Below, in pieces: positions 1 through 13,500 of a DNA stretch of 64,000 bases. The stretch comes from Deuterostichococcus epilithicus (taxonomy: Eukaryota; Chlorophyta; Trebouxiophyceae; Prasiolales; Stichococcaceae), in assembly GCA_033439295.1 (NCBI GenBank), contig JAVTLE010000001.1, forward strand, positions 1,240,001 to 1,304,000, given 5' to 3'. Every line of letters starts with the position of its first letter. Positions within the stretch are counted from its first letter, which is position 1. Under the pieces are notes generated by a model. That model worked only from the letters and a program-made list of their open reading frames with translations, was not told where the DNA came from and ran no database searches. The position numbers were made by a program, and so were the translations under genes.

Positions 1-460
1 CGCCCTGATGTTGCAGCATCCTTGAACCAGTGCTGGCTCGTGACTCCGCAGATGTTGCGCACTGATAATGACGCTCCTGCTCACTGAAGTCATGTTGTCA
101 CCTGAACGCAGCCGGCTGATCTTCGATGCCTGCGACATACCGTACGACGCATCCTCCAGCAGGTGAGGGGTCTGGAAAGGGGATGCATTGGAGAGGGCCA
201 CCACAAAGTCAGATCTCGCTGTGGTCTTTTCTACTCAGTCGGCACCGATGTCCAAGTTGCATCCCTTCCATCGTGGCTGGGTTTGCCTGCCAAAGCCTGC
301 CTGCACTGCTGCTGCAATACATTACACTGTTGGCACCCAAAGCAGCGTGGCGCTGCAGCTGCCGCCTTTAAAGGTGCAGTTGCTGTGCTGTGCATGTGAC
401 CCAAGGAAGCATTGCTAAATGTCCCAGGCTTGCCATCTTGTGTGCATCGTGGTACTGCAG

Positions 461-1296
461 CAACAGAACGAATAGCCCCACCTCCGCACCCTCAAACGCG
501 GAGGAGCCTGCCAGCCCCATCTCCGCACCTTCCAATGCAGAGGAGCCCAGCAACGATGAGCCGGTCTCCAGGTGTGCGTTTCATGCCAGTAGCTAGCGCA
601 ATGACAGCCGTGGCAGTGGCATGGCGCAGGCTATTGCATCCCCCAACTGGTGCTGCGCTGGGCAGCTGGGCTGTGCCTCTGCCTAGGCGCTGTGTTGTGC
701 ATATTTCTTTTGCTACCTGGTTCTGTATGTGTACGGATGCTGGGCGGGCGCAGCAATTCGTAATACACGGTGGCCTTGTGCTGACAAATGGCCAACCCTT
801 CGTGCGCAGCCCAGCCGAGTCTCCCTCCGATGCGGGTGCCCCGCTGATGACGCTCGCCCCGTTCACCGATGCCCCCACTACGCACTTTCCCCCCATCGCT
901 GCCCCCACTCCTGAGCCCGCGGGCACCATAGGCATCATCTCAGTCCCAGGCGACGGCTCAACCTCAGACGACGACACCACCTCGGCGCCCACCGCCACCG
1001 CCACCAACACACCTACGCCGGCGCCTGCGCCTCAGGCCGCGTCTCGCATGGTGAGTGAGGCCGCCTGCGTGGCACTGTGCGCGGTGGCACCTGTTGGCAA
1101 ACGAATTTAGCGTTTGGCCTGTTGGCAGTCAGCAGTACCAGTCATGCAGCTGCGATTTGCCTGCCAGCCGTGCGCTTACCTTGCTGCTGCCCATTGTATG
1201 AACAGTGCGGCCCTGTGTGTCCCGCAGGCTAGCGGTGCGGCGCCCGTCGGAGCGCTCGTCACCCTGTTTGCTGCTCTGCTGACGCTTTTGGCTTGA
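461..1296 (+). CDS. 3' end of a Ser/Thr/Pro-rich surface protein with a GPI-type C-terminus (5' partial)
   Basis: Three exons join in phase: 461-571, 810-1050 and 1228-1296. The first encodes a degenerate repeat around SAPSNAEEP. The second is rich in Pro, Thr, Ala and acidic residues, like a mucin or cell-wall stalk. The last encodes GAAPVGALVTLFAALLTLLA followed directly by a TGA stop. A short hydrophobic C-terminus after a small-residue stretch is the classic signal for GPI attachment in the ER, so I infer an outer-surface protein. No enzyme domain is visible. Donors are GTGTGC and GTGAGT, with CAG acceptors. The 5' exons before 461 cannot be placed with confidence, so the N-terminal domain and the function are unknown. 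Confidence 0.6.
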
Positions 1297-2301
1297 ACTC
1301 GGAGGAGTTCACAAGCACAGGTGTTTCCGGCCTGCAGGTCTGGCTGTCAGCTGCGAATGCGTCATTGTGTCGCGCGCCTGCCAAGCAGGCCGCATTTCGT
1401 TTCCTTTTGACAATGAGCCAGCAGCGGCAGGCTTTCCGTGGCCCCATGCGAAATCGCGATCGAGCGCCGAAGTTTGGAACGAACACTGAAGCTGCAAGCA
1501 AGCGGCGGGTCATGCGCATGATGCATGCGTGCCCGGTGGCCGAGCTCGCTGCCAATTTTGGTGTGTGCATTCATTTGGTTCATCCGTGATATTACCCCTT
1601 GCCTGTTGAGCAAATGCGTTTGTTTGTCTGCAGAACGTTTTCCAACGGCAATGCCCGACTCCTGCTGCTCATACATGACTTGAATTCGAGGCCTATGATT
1701 CGTGAAGCCTGGTTGCAACGGTCCGACACACTCAGCTCCTATTCTCGGCCATGTCGGGCCAGCTGTGCGTGGTGCCGCTTGGTCATTGGTACAGGTCTTG
1801 CGGCCGCCGCCTCTCTCTCCAACAATCGGTCCACCACCGTGCTTCGGCTGCAATGTCCTCCACTTGTGCCTTCATATGTGTTGGCGTTTCATGAATTCCT
1901 ATGCGTGCAACGGTGGGGAAGGGTGTGACGTCCGGCGCCATACCGCCATGGCTGTGCTGAGGTGCGTCAGCACGCAGGTGGTGCGGTGCTGACCATGCTA
2001 CCCATGTCAACGACACTGCCTCGACGAGCACAGTTGGTAAGTGGAGCATTTGCTGGAGCAATCTAGTTTTTGCAAGCAATGATTTACGAGGCCCGTAGGC
2101 TCCTCGGCGGGGTCACAATCTTCCAATCTTCCATCACTGAGTATTTGCACAGATGGGACGTTCGGCGGTGATGCAAAAGATGTGGGATTTTGCGTGCACT
2201 CGCGTCACTGCCAGGGTGCACATGGGGAAGCAGTCTCGTCGTACAGGGCAACCGCCGTACAGTTGATGAGCGGTTCACCGCCACCCGTCATCATCTGCAA
2301 G
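1297..2301. other. Intergenic stretch, nothing recognised
   Basis: About 1 kb between the GPI-type protein and the next plus-strand gene. Open frames here are short, overlap on both strands and show no family resemblance. It presumably holds the 3' UTR of the first gene and the promoter of the next, but I see no clear core element. Confidence 0.4.
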
Positions 2302-5300
2302 ATGATCGGACGCGTGTTTTGGCTCGGCGTGGCCGCCGCGCTGCTGAGACTGGGAGGCAGCGACGCCGCCTGTGTGCAGGCCGACGGTTACGGCAATTGT
2401 TGCCTGGAATACTCGTCCGCTGCGGACGCAGTCGCGTCTTCCTTGTCGGACTGTGCCTCCAGGTGAGCTCAGATAATTCTACGAGGGTCAGGGAAGACGG
2501 TCGGGCATGCGGGGACTGCTGCTCGCTACTCCCACCAAATGTCCTATCTCGCACGACCATGCATAGATTTCCGGACGGAGGCGCGTGTTGACGATATCAA
2601 CGGGCAAAGACAAAATTGTCCGATCCGTGCTTTTGAGGATGTGAGCCGTGCACGGCGTTGTAGACTCATCGCTACGCAATGACGTGATGAGCCATATGGC
2701 AAGCAGCTTGTGGTGGTGAACCTCGGTCAAAGGCACAATATTTGTGCCTCTGATCATCACTGTCCTCGCAACAGAAGCGCGTCCCCAAAGAAAGCGGTGG
2801 GCTGCCCTCAAGCGGGGTCAAAGCATTATGTACCTTGAAATGATAAGTGCCAACCGAGCCGAGGGGTCGGTGCAGTGAGTTGGATTTAGCAGGGCATGTA
2901 GACCGTGCACCCAACGGCCCCCTTGGAAGGTGTTTGTGAATGACTGTCAAGGCATACCAGGCAGCTAGGGTGCAGGTTGTGTGCCTCTGATCAGGGAGCT
3001 GGTGCTCATGCTGACATGTGTTGGATGTCGGCGGCAGGGCGGCAGATTCGGCGAACGTGCTCAGCGCTGCGGACGTCGACTTCGACTTTCAGCCCAGTCA
3101 GTTCCTGGCTTCTTCCAACGTGACGTCAGATGGCCGCTGCGTCGCAGACATCGATCTGAATTGCGGGGCGCTGGCAGCACTGTATGCTGTACCGTCATGC
3201 GGCAACAACACCGCGGTCCTAGATGCGTGTATCGTGGCCGGCAATGCATCTTTAGGGCCCTTTCAGCCGGAGCTCGCGCCGCCATCGCCTGTACGCGGCT
3301 GTGTGTGCGGCGGAGGAGAGTACTCATGTTCAATGCCCGAATTTGACAGCTCATACCCCTGCAACGCTGTGACAGGTGCGCAACTGCTGTCAGGAAGCTT
3401 TGCTACCTGCGTTGCTCGGCGGGCTTGAAATTCAAACATGGTTTAGCATTACCCCTGATGCCGTGTGCTGCCAGGGTGCTTCTACCAACAGGCTGCGACG
3501 TCAAGCAGGAAGGGCGCATGCTCATCTGCACCAGGCCTCCCCTCCCGGATATCGTGCAGCAATCTGGAAACACAAGATGTGTGCGCCATTGCCGGCTGCG
3601 AATGGCAGTGCACATTTGCCTCGGTGCGGCTCTGCGCTTGGGCAGCCAACCTTGGACACCACGAACCTGATGCATGAGGTATGAGCTGTACAGGACTGAA
3701 TGCACATGCAACCGCCAGCCGCCACATTCTTTGGTGAGCCCTTTTGCAACAAGGGCAGCCGCTACGGATGTGACGCAGGTGCTGAGCCCCAACAGCACAG
3801 ACTTGAAGCCTCTCGCGGAGGCACTACCTGTCGCCATCGACAAAGAGACGCAGGCCGCGTTGCTGATACGCGCCGCGGAAGCGACCAACATCTGCGGCCA
3901 GGCGTCCAGCAACACGCCTATGGCGGAGGCCTTGGCTGACTGGCTACTGAACGTCAAAGGAGTGAAGAGCTCCCAGGTGGGCATGCCAGTCGCCCGTTCT
4001 CCGCCCGCAGACAGTCACTGGCGTCCGTAATCTGGATGGTGACCAGCTTTGCTCCTGTACGGATTCGCCATGCACCAGGTTGCCGCACTAGCAAATTTCG
4101 CATCGCGTCAGGCAATCTTGCATGCCAAACCCACCAGCTATAGAGAGGCCACGCTCACATCGGCATGCTGGAAACCTCGCACCGCCGTGCAGGTGGGGTA
4201 CACGCGCGCCGACCTGCTGGCCACCGTCCAGCGGGTGTACACCGCCTTCTGCCGCACCGAGGTGCTGGCCATGCCGGGCGCCTCCCTGACAGGAGGACGA
4301 CTGCAGAGCAGCAATCAGGTCCGTGCATGTCGGCAGACGACTGTCGGTGGCCAGACTTCCTCACTGGCATTGCCGTGATGACGCACAACGGCGACCGTGA
4401 CACCAGACCGCATGCTCACGGTATTTGACATTGACTTGCAGGTGGGACCGAAGTCCTACCTCTACGGCCCAGGGTTTGAAGCGCTGGTCAAAGCCACGTT
4501 CTCAGCGGATCCTGCGACCTCCGATCAGCGCATCGCTTACCCTGCCACCCGACTCAACTCTATCAGCTTCAAAGGAGATTCGTACGATGCCCGCGTGCTC
4601 ATCACATCGTTCGACATGCTGGGCTATCAGTGCGCAGCGATTCTCCTCCTTGCTTCCCATCATGTGCTGTGTGCTGCGCTGCGCTGAGAGACCGCACCAT
4701 GCGAGACCTGCTCATCTGGAAGTCGTTTGCTGTGCATGAATTGGAAGTCGTTTGCTGTGCATGGATTAAGAGTCGTCTGCTGTGCATGAATTGGAAGTCG
4801 TTTGCTGTGCATGAATTGGAAGTCGTTTGCTGTGCATGGGGAAGGCTGCATGTGGCTGCAGGGACAATCCGTCATTTGGCACGAGCCTGACGCCCATCTA
4901 CTGCGCACGCACAGAGGCCGTCGGCCAAAACGAGCAGGTGCTGCGCGGGATGTGTGTGTGTCACACAACTCATGACCAACAATTCTTCACATCTTCAGTG
5001 GCATGCAGCAAGTGGCATGCAGCAAAGAATTTACTACCCATGAGTGTGTGTGTATCTGGTCGCTATCCAGATAGCATGCCTAATTCCCCTTGTCAACGGC
5101 ACCAATGGCGTCATTTTGGAAGACCCGGATGGCGCCTCCGAAATTCGCTGCTATCTGCAGTTCAAGCCGCTGCAGGTGCGCACCCTAGTGACCTTGCCAA
5201 GCAGATCGCATCTCTTCCTGCCACAGCACTGACCACGCCAGACTCCGTGACTGGACGCAATGCACAAGATGTAATTAGACGGTTCAAGAACAGATCGCTT

Positions 5301-8300
5301 ATACTGCCAGGGTGCAATCAGACAGTGCTGTTGCTGTATTGGCCGCAGCTCAACAGGGACAGCCAGCAGCCAGTCCTGGGCCTGCAACCGGAGGAAACGC
5401 AGAGCGTCGGTGCTGCTTACAACTTCCTGCCCAATGCCACCTCTGGACCGGTAGTATATGTCCCTGGTGAGCGCTGGTTTTCCAACACACCTGCCATCAC
5501 AGCACGCATTGGCGACAACCGTTTGCCTGGAGCGCTTGAGAGCAGCCAAGTCAAGGCCTCTGCCCAAATACCCAATGCATCATTGTGATGAGCAACTACT
5601 CTGACCTTTGGAGCGGGCATATATGAGGTGGCGTTGAGTGCCTATTTGCAGGGCTGATGGGCATCGGTATCAACGACAACTCCAAATTGGACAGCCTGTC
5701 GTCCCTCTCAGGTGAGGAGACGCGCGGCAGATTCTTCGTTCGGGCTGGTCGTGCTTCAAGTCTTGGACCACGGCAGCACATAGCGTCACACTGCTTACTG
5801 CAACGATTGACGCTGATGCTGCCCTATTCGACATGCAGCCAACATTGGAGGAAATCTGGTGCCACCGTTGGACACTGGCAAGCAGCAGGTGCGCTGACGA
5901 TCATCGCGGTCACACATCGCAATTCGAAGTACAATGCTGCGGCGAGCGCTGCTGGGACCGGCAGTAACCATCACGAATGAATGCTGCTATGCATGTGGGC
6001 GTTGCTCCGGAGAACCGGCAACTGATTGCGTCAGAATGCGCATGCCATCACCACGATGCAAGCACCAAACGCCGTGCATGCTATTGCATGTCATGACAGA
6101 GAAAGTGCTCCTTCAGATCCTGGCTGTGGTGCCGGCCCACCTGCCGACGACACCCTGCTCGTCAGACGGTCTGTTCATCGACCGAGACCCGGTCTTGGGC
6201 TTCAACTCCATTCAGCCTTTCATCATCCGTTATCAAGTTGGAAGGTGCGCTTTATGCACACCCAATGCCGCCCTGCGGGCCGGCTGCGCCATGACGCAGC
6301 GGGACCACTGCATCCCCGGAACGTCCCAACTGAGACGAGTGCACATACTTGGACACTCAATCCTTGCATGTCTGACTCCGCAAAAGGGAGATCATCTATG
6401 TCATTGCGTAGGTACTGCGTGCTGGGCAGTCGCGGCACCTCGACCTACAACCTCAACCGAACAGCCGGCGAGGCATATGCAACAGACACCCCCCCGGCCC
6501 TGGCCCTGCAGCCTACGGCAGCATACCCCGACGGTAATATGTTTGCTAACCCCGAACTGTGCGAGAACGCGACGGTGGCGATTGTCCGCGACAACCTTGA
6601 GCAGGGCGGGCGGCTGTACGTCCCGAACATCCTGCCACGCAACGACTCCGGCTGCGGACTAGCCACCTACTGCAATGCCGACATCGTGTGCGGCAACACC
6701 ACCATCGCGCTCGAAGATGGAATTCAGGTGCGCTGCTGTTGCTATGTTGACAGGGGCGGCCTGCGCACGCGCGACTGCTGGCGCTGTGAGCTGCATCTGA
6801 GCTGCATCCGCGTGCGCAGCTGACGCGCAGCTGTCTGTGCCGCTTTCCACCTGTGGCGGTGCACCCTGGAAGAGCACATGCTCAGGGGCTGACTTGCTGC
6901 CAGGTCACAGTGACTCCCCGCCTCAAGCGCAACCACTCCGACTTCTTGCCGGCTTGGTCCAAGTACCTCGACAACCCCTGGAGCTTCCCGCTGGCGCTGC
7001 GCGGCGATGGAATCCTGTGCAACCTGGACGAACGGGCCCTCGACGTCTTCCGTGCGCGTCTCTGCCACTGCCAGAGGGTTTCTGCATGCATGATGTGGCG
7101 GGTGCTGCCTGATGACAACGCCACTCAAGGCCCGCGCATGCGCCCTTCAGGCGGTGCGGTCGTCCGCTTCGTGCACAAAGCGCACAAGGGCAGAGAGGGA
7201 GCCAAAAGCAAAGCGCCTGTCTTCTGTTGCAGGGGCATGTGTGAACGGTTGCATCAGAGCAGACATCTCAACCGCCAAACTTACGGTGCGGCTCTCAGCA
7301 CACGCCAACCGCTGCATTTAGTTTCGCGCCAAGCAATGCACCTGCAAACAGCCGCTCTTCATCAGCTGCACATGGTCTGGTTCTCCCCAAGCCTGAAAGG
7401 TGACTGCCAACTTTCTGAATTTGAGACGGTCGCTGATGGCCAGCAGGGTCAATTCATGGCACAATGCAGATCGGACCAGACTGCACAGCAGGCGACCAGC
7501 TGGCGTCTCAAGACGGGGACTGCGGAGTCACCATCGCAGAGTTCTACAACATGGACTTTTCTGTCAGCACCTACAACTTCCAAGTGTGCGAAGAACGGCT
7601 GCAGGAGTGACTTCTATTAAGGCACCGCTGCAATACCACAGCAGCAAAGACTTCACAGCAGCACGCTGCATTGAATGCACGTGTGTGCCTCTGAGGTAAC
7701 TTCCTATTGCATGTCTTCAGGTGGGCAGTCTGCATGCACGGACGATCAAGCGAGGCGGCCTGCCCGACGATGACAACACAAACAACACCGTACCGACCTT
7801 TGTGGGCTTTGAGTCGTCTACGAACAACGACGATCAGACAACTCTGTGCCACAACGTCAATGGCGCCATCTGTGGCGCATACCGCGGGTCATACTGTTAC
7901 CGCGAGACTTACAGCGGTGACCACCTGCGGCCCGCGGAGTGACAGACACACGGAAGCACTCGAAGTTCTGCCCGCAAACATGCGTATGTCAATTGCACTG
8001 CTGCAGCCGTCTAGCAGCTGGGCTGCTTCAGCTCGGCCTGCACATTGCTGAGCAATCGTCCATGCCAGGCAGAGAGCACTCACTGCTGCGAGCCTCTCGT
8101 GCAGGCGACATCCCAAACATTGGTGGCTCCGGCCTGGCTGACGCGCTGCCAACTCTGAACTACGACAGGGTCTACCCGCATGGCGAGTGCTGTTAGGCCT
8201 CCACTGAAGAATACCTCGCATTTCATTGTCAAGGGCTGCTGCCGTCACCCACCTGCTGAACATCATTTACTGCGTGCCTTTGCGCCAGCTTTGAGGCGGC

Positions 8301-9715
8301 CGTCACCGCGGTCATTCTGCTGGTGTCCCCACAGTGATACAGTGGGCCAATGATGTGTACGCTGTCAACGTCTTCACGGGGTCGGGCCAGCAGGTCGTGG
8401 GCGACATCCAGACGATGCTGCTCCAGGCGAGCGTGATTCATGAGCAATTCATCTTGCACGAGGGTCAACGGCGGGGCATGCATGATAAAGATTCCAGTTG
8501 CGCCATGTCAGGTGCTGCGCACCCTCGCCAGCTGAGCCCTCCGACCCCAGCAGGATCTGCCGAGCTGCAGCCTAGCTCTGGGATCCAATAAACCTGGCTT
8601 CGTTGCCTGCAAAGCCGCTGGCAGTGCGCGCAGACTTCTGACAGCATGCTCACCACCGCTGCAAGCCTGCATGAAAGTCAAGACCATTGCACTGTTGCAG
8701 GCTAAGACGATCAACCCGGAGGTGGGCCTCACCACCATCGCCCTGGCGGCCGCGACTATGATCGGCACCATAGCGGTCTTCCGTGCCACAAATGCGCGCC
8801 TTTTGCAGCCCTCCCCTGACCTCGACTCGAAGCAGCTCTGTTCAGAGGAAAGACTGCTTGGCGAGGTTGCTCAGTCTTCGTTTGGCGTCGGCAACGGGGG
8901 CAGCAGCGCCGCATGGCGCCGTTGCTGCCGCCGTCAGCGGATGTTACACAGGCGACAGACGTGCTGACAAACCCTGCTGCCGCGCAGGTGCTGGAAATGA
9001 CGCACAGGTCACTGCGCTTCCTGCCGCTCAAGTCCGTGCAGCTGGACGTGGCCTCCCGCCTCATCACCATCACTGCCATCGTGTTCATGGTCGTCACTGC
9101 CACCGTGCCATCCGCCCTCATGATCTACCAGGTGAGCCGTTGTGCAGCTGCCACAGCAGATCCGAGGCAAAAGTTATTGACATTCACAATCAAGACTGGC
9201 AATCAAGTACTGTTTATCTGCCTCTGCCCTCATGACTGCTCAGCTCTCGCCAAACGTTCCCCATCCCGCTCCTGTACCCGTTAAAACCTGCTGAGGTGCA
9301 GCGGTGCCGACCTGCAGAATGCACGAGTGCCTCTCGCAGCGGCTGCAGGCGCCCCTGGCGCCAAACCTCTTGGGCGACTGGCCGTCGGCATCCGTGCGGC
9401 AGTCCGCTCTGCCTGCTGGCCCTGACACACGACTCCGGGAACCAGAGGGTCTTTGCTACACTGCTTGTGCAGGACAGTCAGGCCAACAACCAGGAGTATG
9501 TCATCACCACCACCTCCAACTCGGACTCGCAGCTGCCACAGACTGGCATGACTGGCGACGATGCCCGGCCGCCGGTGGTCACGACAATAAGCGCAATGAC
9601 GACGCTCATCACCTTCCACACGCAGTACCACCTCGCGGTTATAATCGTGGGCTCCATCAACATCGGGGTCGCGCTGCTGTACGCTGCATACGCCTTTGTC
9701 ACTATCGTGACATGA
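2302..9715 (+). CDS. Large unrecognised Cys-rich secretory/membrane protein, about 22 exons
   Basis: The ATG at 2302 opens a signal peptide (MIGRVFWLGVAAALLRLGG). A long lumenal or extracellular part follows, rich in paired Cys and in N-glycosylation sequons (NNTA, NASL, NATS, NRTA, NTTI). The C-terminus is hydrophobic: membrane segments lie in exons 8988-9131 and 9473-9715, and perhaps at 8701 onward. Phase-consistent exons: 2302-2462, 3038-3375, 3560-3678, 3779-3976, 4193-4318, 4442-4629, 4862-4937, 5071-5175, about 5322-5466, 5652-5711, 5777-5888, an unresolved exon near 6035-6244, 6430-6727, 6904-7051, 7233-7285, 7470-7583, 7721-7916, 8105-8182, 8335-8426, 8701 onward, 8988-9131 and 9473-9715. 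Two junctions appear to use GC donors (8183, 8427). I do not recognise a family. The layout suggests a type I or multi-pass surface protein. The overall gene is fairly sure; several inner borders are not. Confidence 0.6.
4717..4841 (+). repeat. 25-bp minisatellite, five units, inside an intron
   Basis: Five consecutive 25-bp units start at 4717, 4742, 4767, 4792 and 4817. The shared core is GAAGTCGTTTGCTGTGCATG. Units 1, 2, 4 and 5 are nearly identical; unit 3 is more diverged. The array fills most of the intron 4630-4861, and the last unit runs into the acceptor region (CAG at 4859-4861). Confidence 0.9.
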
Positions 9716-10514
9716 CAGCATGGCGGCGCTGCCGCCTCATGCATGTTACATGAGCTTACATCCTAGGCTCGGCGAAGCATGAGAGCGAAGAAGGGGTGAC
9801 GATCAAGCTGAAAAGCGAGGGTGCGGCAGCGAGCAATAAGAATCCAGCGGGAAGGTGATGCTGCCAATGCGCCGGAGCGAGGCGAGTTGGCGTATCTGCC
9901 TGAAACGGCAGCTGACTGGCTGCTCAGAAACTCAGCAGCGTCAAAAGCTACAGTGAAGCATCGGCAGCGTGACGCGCAACCATGAAAGACTGGCGAAGGA
10001 GTGGAGTCGAAATAAGATTTGCTTTGGTACATGTTGGCGCTTGGCTTGCCAGTCCTGCGGCGATGTAATCCCATTGTTCGTGGTTTTGACATCGACAACG
10101 TCAGAGAATTGCGAGGTCACCACACGCAAGTGTTTATTACAGTGGAGCAACATTTCGCAGTGCCAAATGTATTTACTCAAGCCCCAGCCCCATCCCCAGC
10201 CCCAGGCCCATTGCCACAGCAGGCGCGCTGCACCACTGCACCACCTTTGGATGGGCCCTGCCACTTTGCATTCAGCAGGCGTGACGCTGGCGCATGAGCG
10301 TGAGTCTGCTGCGCCGCCACCTTTGCGGCCCCCCGACGCCGGCGCCCAGCGCCAAACCACCATACCGGGGGGNNNCNNNGCAGGACTAAGGGCCATCCAT
10401 GCTGCTGTTGCGCCGTCCGGGCGCACTGCCGCGGCGGCTGGGCGCGACAGGGGAGAGATTCGTTCAGGCCCCCAAGGCGCATCAGGAGGCCCTCGGCTGC
10501 TGGAGACCGGGGAG
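9716..10514. other. Convergent intergenic stretch with a short assembly gap
   Basis: This 0.8 kb lies between the 3' ends of the unrecognised membrane protein gene (+) and PA2G4 (-). Ambiguous bases at 10373-10375 and 10377-10379 mark an unresolved GC-rich spot. A CCCAGCCC-like pyrimidine/purine repeat lies near 10181-10212. No gene is supported. Confidence 0.5.
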
Positions 10515-13500
10515 TCACTCCGCGGCGGCGCTGGCGGCGGCGGCGTCTGCCTCCTTGGCCTTCTTCTTGTTGCTCTTCTTCTTTTTCGACTTGCTCTTCA
10601 GGCTGGTGGCCAGCAGCTTGACCAGCTCCTCGTCCTCAACCTGTGCAGGTGTTGTCGAAATCACTTATAGAGTTGAAATTATAGAGCCGCATTAGAACAA
10701 CGCGGGGGTGTTGGAGCGGCACACACGCTCACGGAACGGCACTGTGGCCAATTACATCTGGCTGCACACGAGTGTGTGCTTTCAGGAGCAGTTGCTTCAG
10801 GACAGTGCCTCGCAGACCGCTGCCGCTGAGTCACGCTTCGTGCGCAATAAGCATGATTGCCCTGGCGGCAGGACGCGTGATTCCCCTGGCAGGTGGGAGG
10901 GCGGTGGGCAGAGGCATGCGCGGCAGCTGCCTGTGCTGTTGAACAGGAGGCAGGTGCCCTTGCAGCAACCGAGGCAGCGGCGGGTAGCAGCGCGCCTTCT
11001 TGTCTGTCTCCAGCTTCTGGGTGGGCGCCGCATTGGTGACCCGGTCCGAGCCGTTGGGCATCAGCAGCACCGTCGCCTTGAACTGCGCCACCTGCGCGGC
11101 GGGAAGCAGGAAGCACACGTCGACACCGGCAGCCAGCACGAGCGGCGCGCCGCTGGCCCGGCCCGCTCGCAACCTCCCTGCGGCCCCCTGCTGCTTCGAG
11201 GCGGTTGGCCTTCAAGCGTCGTGAAGGCCGCAGGGCATAAAGGTCAACGGTCTGCCATCAACTTGATTGGATCAATGAAACAGGGGGTTGCATGTGCAGC
11301 GGGCACCCAAGCACAGCCTGTACGAATGGAGTAGGCTGGCACAGGGGGTGCGCCGCCGCATGGGACATCTCTGACAGCGCACAATGAGCATGAGCTCCGG
11401 CAGCCGTATGTGAAGCGCCCACTTGCTGTGGGCCTCGTTACCAATCTCGGGAGGCACGTGCAACGCATTGCAGCCCCGCCGAGTCTACTCTGAGGCCACT
11501 TGTTCGATCGCAGGCTGGCACTGCAGTTTGCCGGCGCATGCTTCTTGGCTCTGCGCCGGGTCGCGGATGCGCACAGCTTGCACTGCAAAGCAGTCTTCCT
11601 CCATCGTTCACTGCTGCATTCCTCCCGCAAGCGCTCAGACCAGCTCCCTCTCGATAGCAGGACGGAATCCTGCCGGACTCCAGTTCTGACACCGTTGGTC
11701 TGCACGGCTCACCAGCTCGCCGGTCTTCTCGTGCAACACGGGGTACGGGTGCAGCAGCCCGTGGTTGAGGCACTCCACGAGGCCGAAGCGAGCCTGCTGC
11801 GCCTCCAGTGCCCGCAGCGCAAACGGCATCGTCGGGAACCGCTTGTTCACCTCGCTGAACAGCGTCCTGCACGCATTTCGGGCAAGAGCGGGGTCAGCCC
11901 GCAGTCCAGCGGCTGCGATTCGTGGTGGCGTCGTCCGTGGGGGTAGGGCACAACGATGTCACAACAGCCCTCGCCGGGCGGCAGCGGCCGCGCCTCGCGA
12001 CGAGGTGTCGCTAGTCCGCAGAGGCGGTGCCCTGCGGGGCTGTGTGCCTCTGGGCCAGCTGCCGGGCCTCAAGTGCAGCCCCTCGCACGCCGCGCTGCAG
12101 CGCAGCTGCCCACGCAACCCCCAGACGACAAGGCCGTTTCCCAGACCTTAGCCACCCCAAAGCTGTGCTGCCCACAGCGAGCAGGTTGGCCGGGGGCCGC
12201 ACAGCGGTGCAGAACCGCCAAGCAAGAGCACGATGTTCTTGAGGCAAAAGTCAAGAACCCCACCGGCTGGCCTTCATCTTCAGCTTGTACTGCTCCTCCA
12301 GGGCCCGCTTGTACACAGCTGTCTCCTTCTCGTCTAGTACCTGCAGCAGGCCAGACGGAGATTTGTTTGCTGCACGAGACGAGGCAATGAGTTTGCAGCG
12401 CCTCGGTCGTCGGATGTGTGCAGCTGCTCTCCAGCTAGCAGCAGAGCTCCTGGTGCGGGTGCGGCCGACGAGGGGCCAGCAAGCCTGCCGCCAGTGGAGC
12501 CGGGGCACTGCCCGCAAGTAAAGGTACCACAGGCGGCGACACCGGCTCGGAGGGCTCGAGTCAGCACGGGAGCAACCGGGAATGATCTTGCGCCGGAAAG
12601 GCCTCCTTCAGGAGGCCTAATGGCAGCCTTGAGGAGGCCTGACGGCGCCAGTCTGCCTTGCCACCAGCTGCTTTCGCCAAGACCGTCACCTCTGCCCGAC
12701 AGGCGCAAGGCAAGGCCCCTGGCGGCGGGGCACCCAGGCAGCAGCCCCCAGCATGAGACATGAGGAGGTGGGGCCTCGACCCCACGGCAGGAGGAGCCCT
12801 CCAAGAGTGAGAGGGTGCTCCTCGGCAAATTGGCCCCGTAACTTCGGGAAGGCACCAAATGCGAAAAGAGCTAATCGAGGTATAACCCACCCGCGTCTTG
12901 CCCTCGCCGGTGGACACGACGATGTCGACGGCGTACACCTCGTTCTCCTCGAACTCCCCGTCCTCCACCTTAGCCTCCGGCGACGGCCGGTGCAGCACGC
13001 ACTTGTTGGCGTCGATCACAAACTGCTTCATCTGGTGGCTGAGCACGCCCTCCACCATCTGGCAGCCGTACGCCTCCACGACCTGCGCGCCCGGGTTTAT
13101 GGTGTGAGGCAGCGGCTGTGTCGTCAAGATGGGGTTGCGCAATGCACTGCGGTCGCAATCCCCAGCACCTGCCGGGGGCCAGGCCCTGTACAGGCCCGTG
13201 ATGACACGCTGCCGGCCGCTGCCATGACACCTGCTTGGGCGGCGCTTCCAGGGGTCCAGCCAAAATACAATCAGCAGCAGGGACGGGCCGCCGTCGCATT
13301 CGGCAATGCAGCGCCCTGCGGCGCAGGGAACGCCCCTCCCGAGGACACCACAGCTGTCAGGGAGCACTGGGTTCCAGGGGTAAGGCACCTTCTGCAGTGG
13401 CTCGGCGACGTCCGAGATCTTCCGCCCGGGCCGGATGAGCCGCAGGGCAGCCTCCAGCGCCGTCGCTGCCGCCGAGATGACGTCGGCTGCCCGCCCGCTG

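Noticed and set aside
3475-3677. Exon of the membrane protein in the frame giving GCFYQQAATSSRK
   Set aside because: It runs into TGA directly before the best donor. Starting the exon at 3560 fits the phase at both ends.
5176-5204. A 29-nt intron in the membrane protein gene
   Set aside because: It is in phase but too short for normal splicing. A longer intron to 5321 also keeps the frame.
10171-10240. Pro-rich open frame over the CCCAGCCC repeats as a gene
   Set aside because: It is low-complexity sequence open in several frames, with no splice-consistent extension and no family match.
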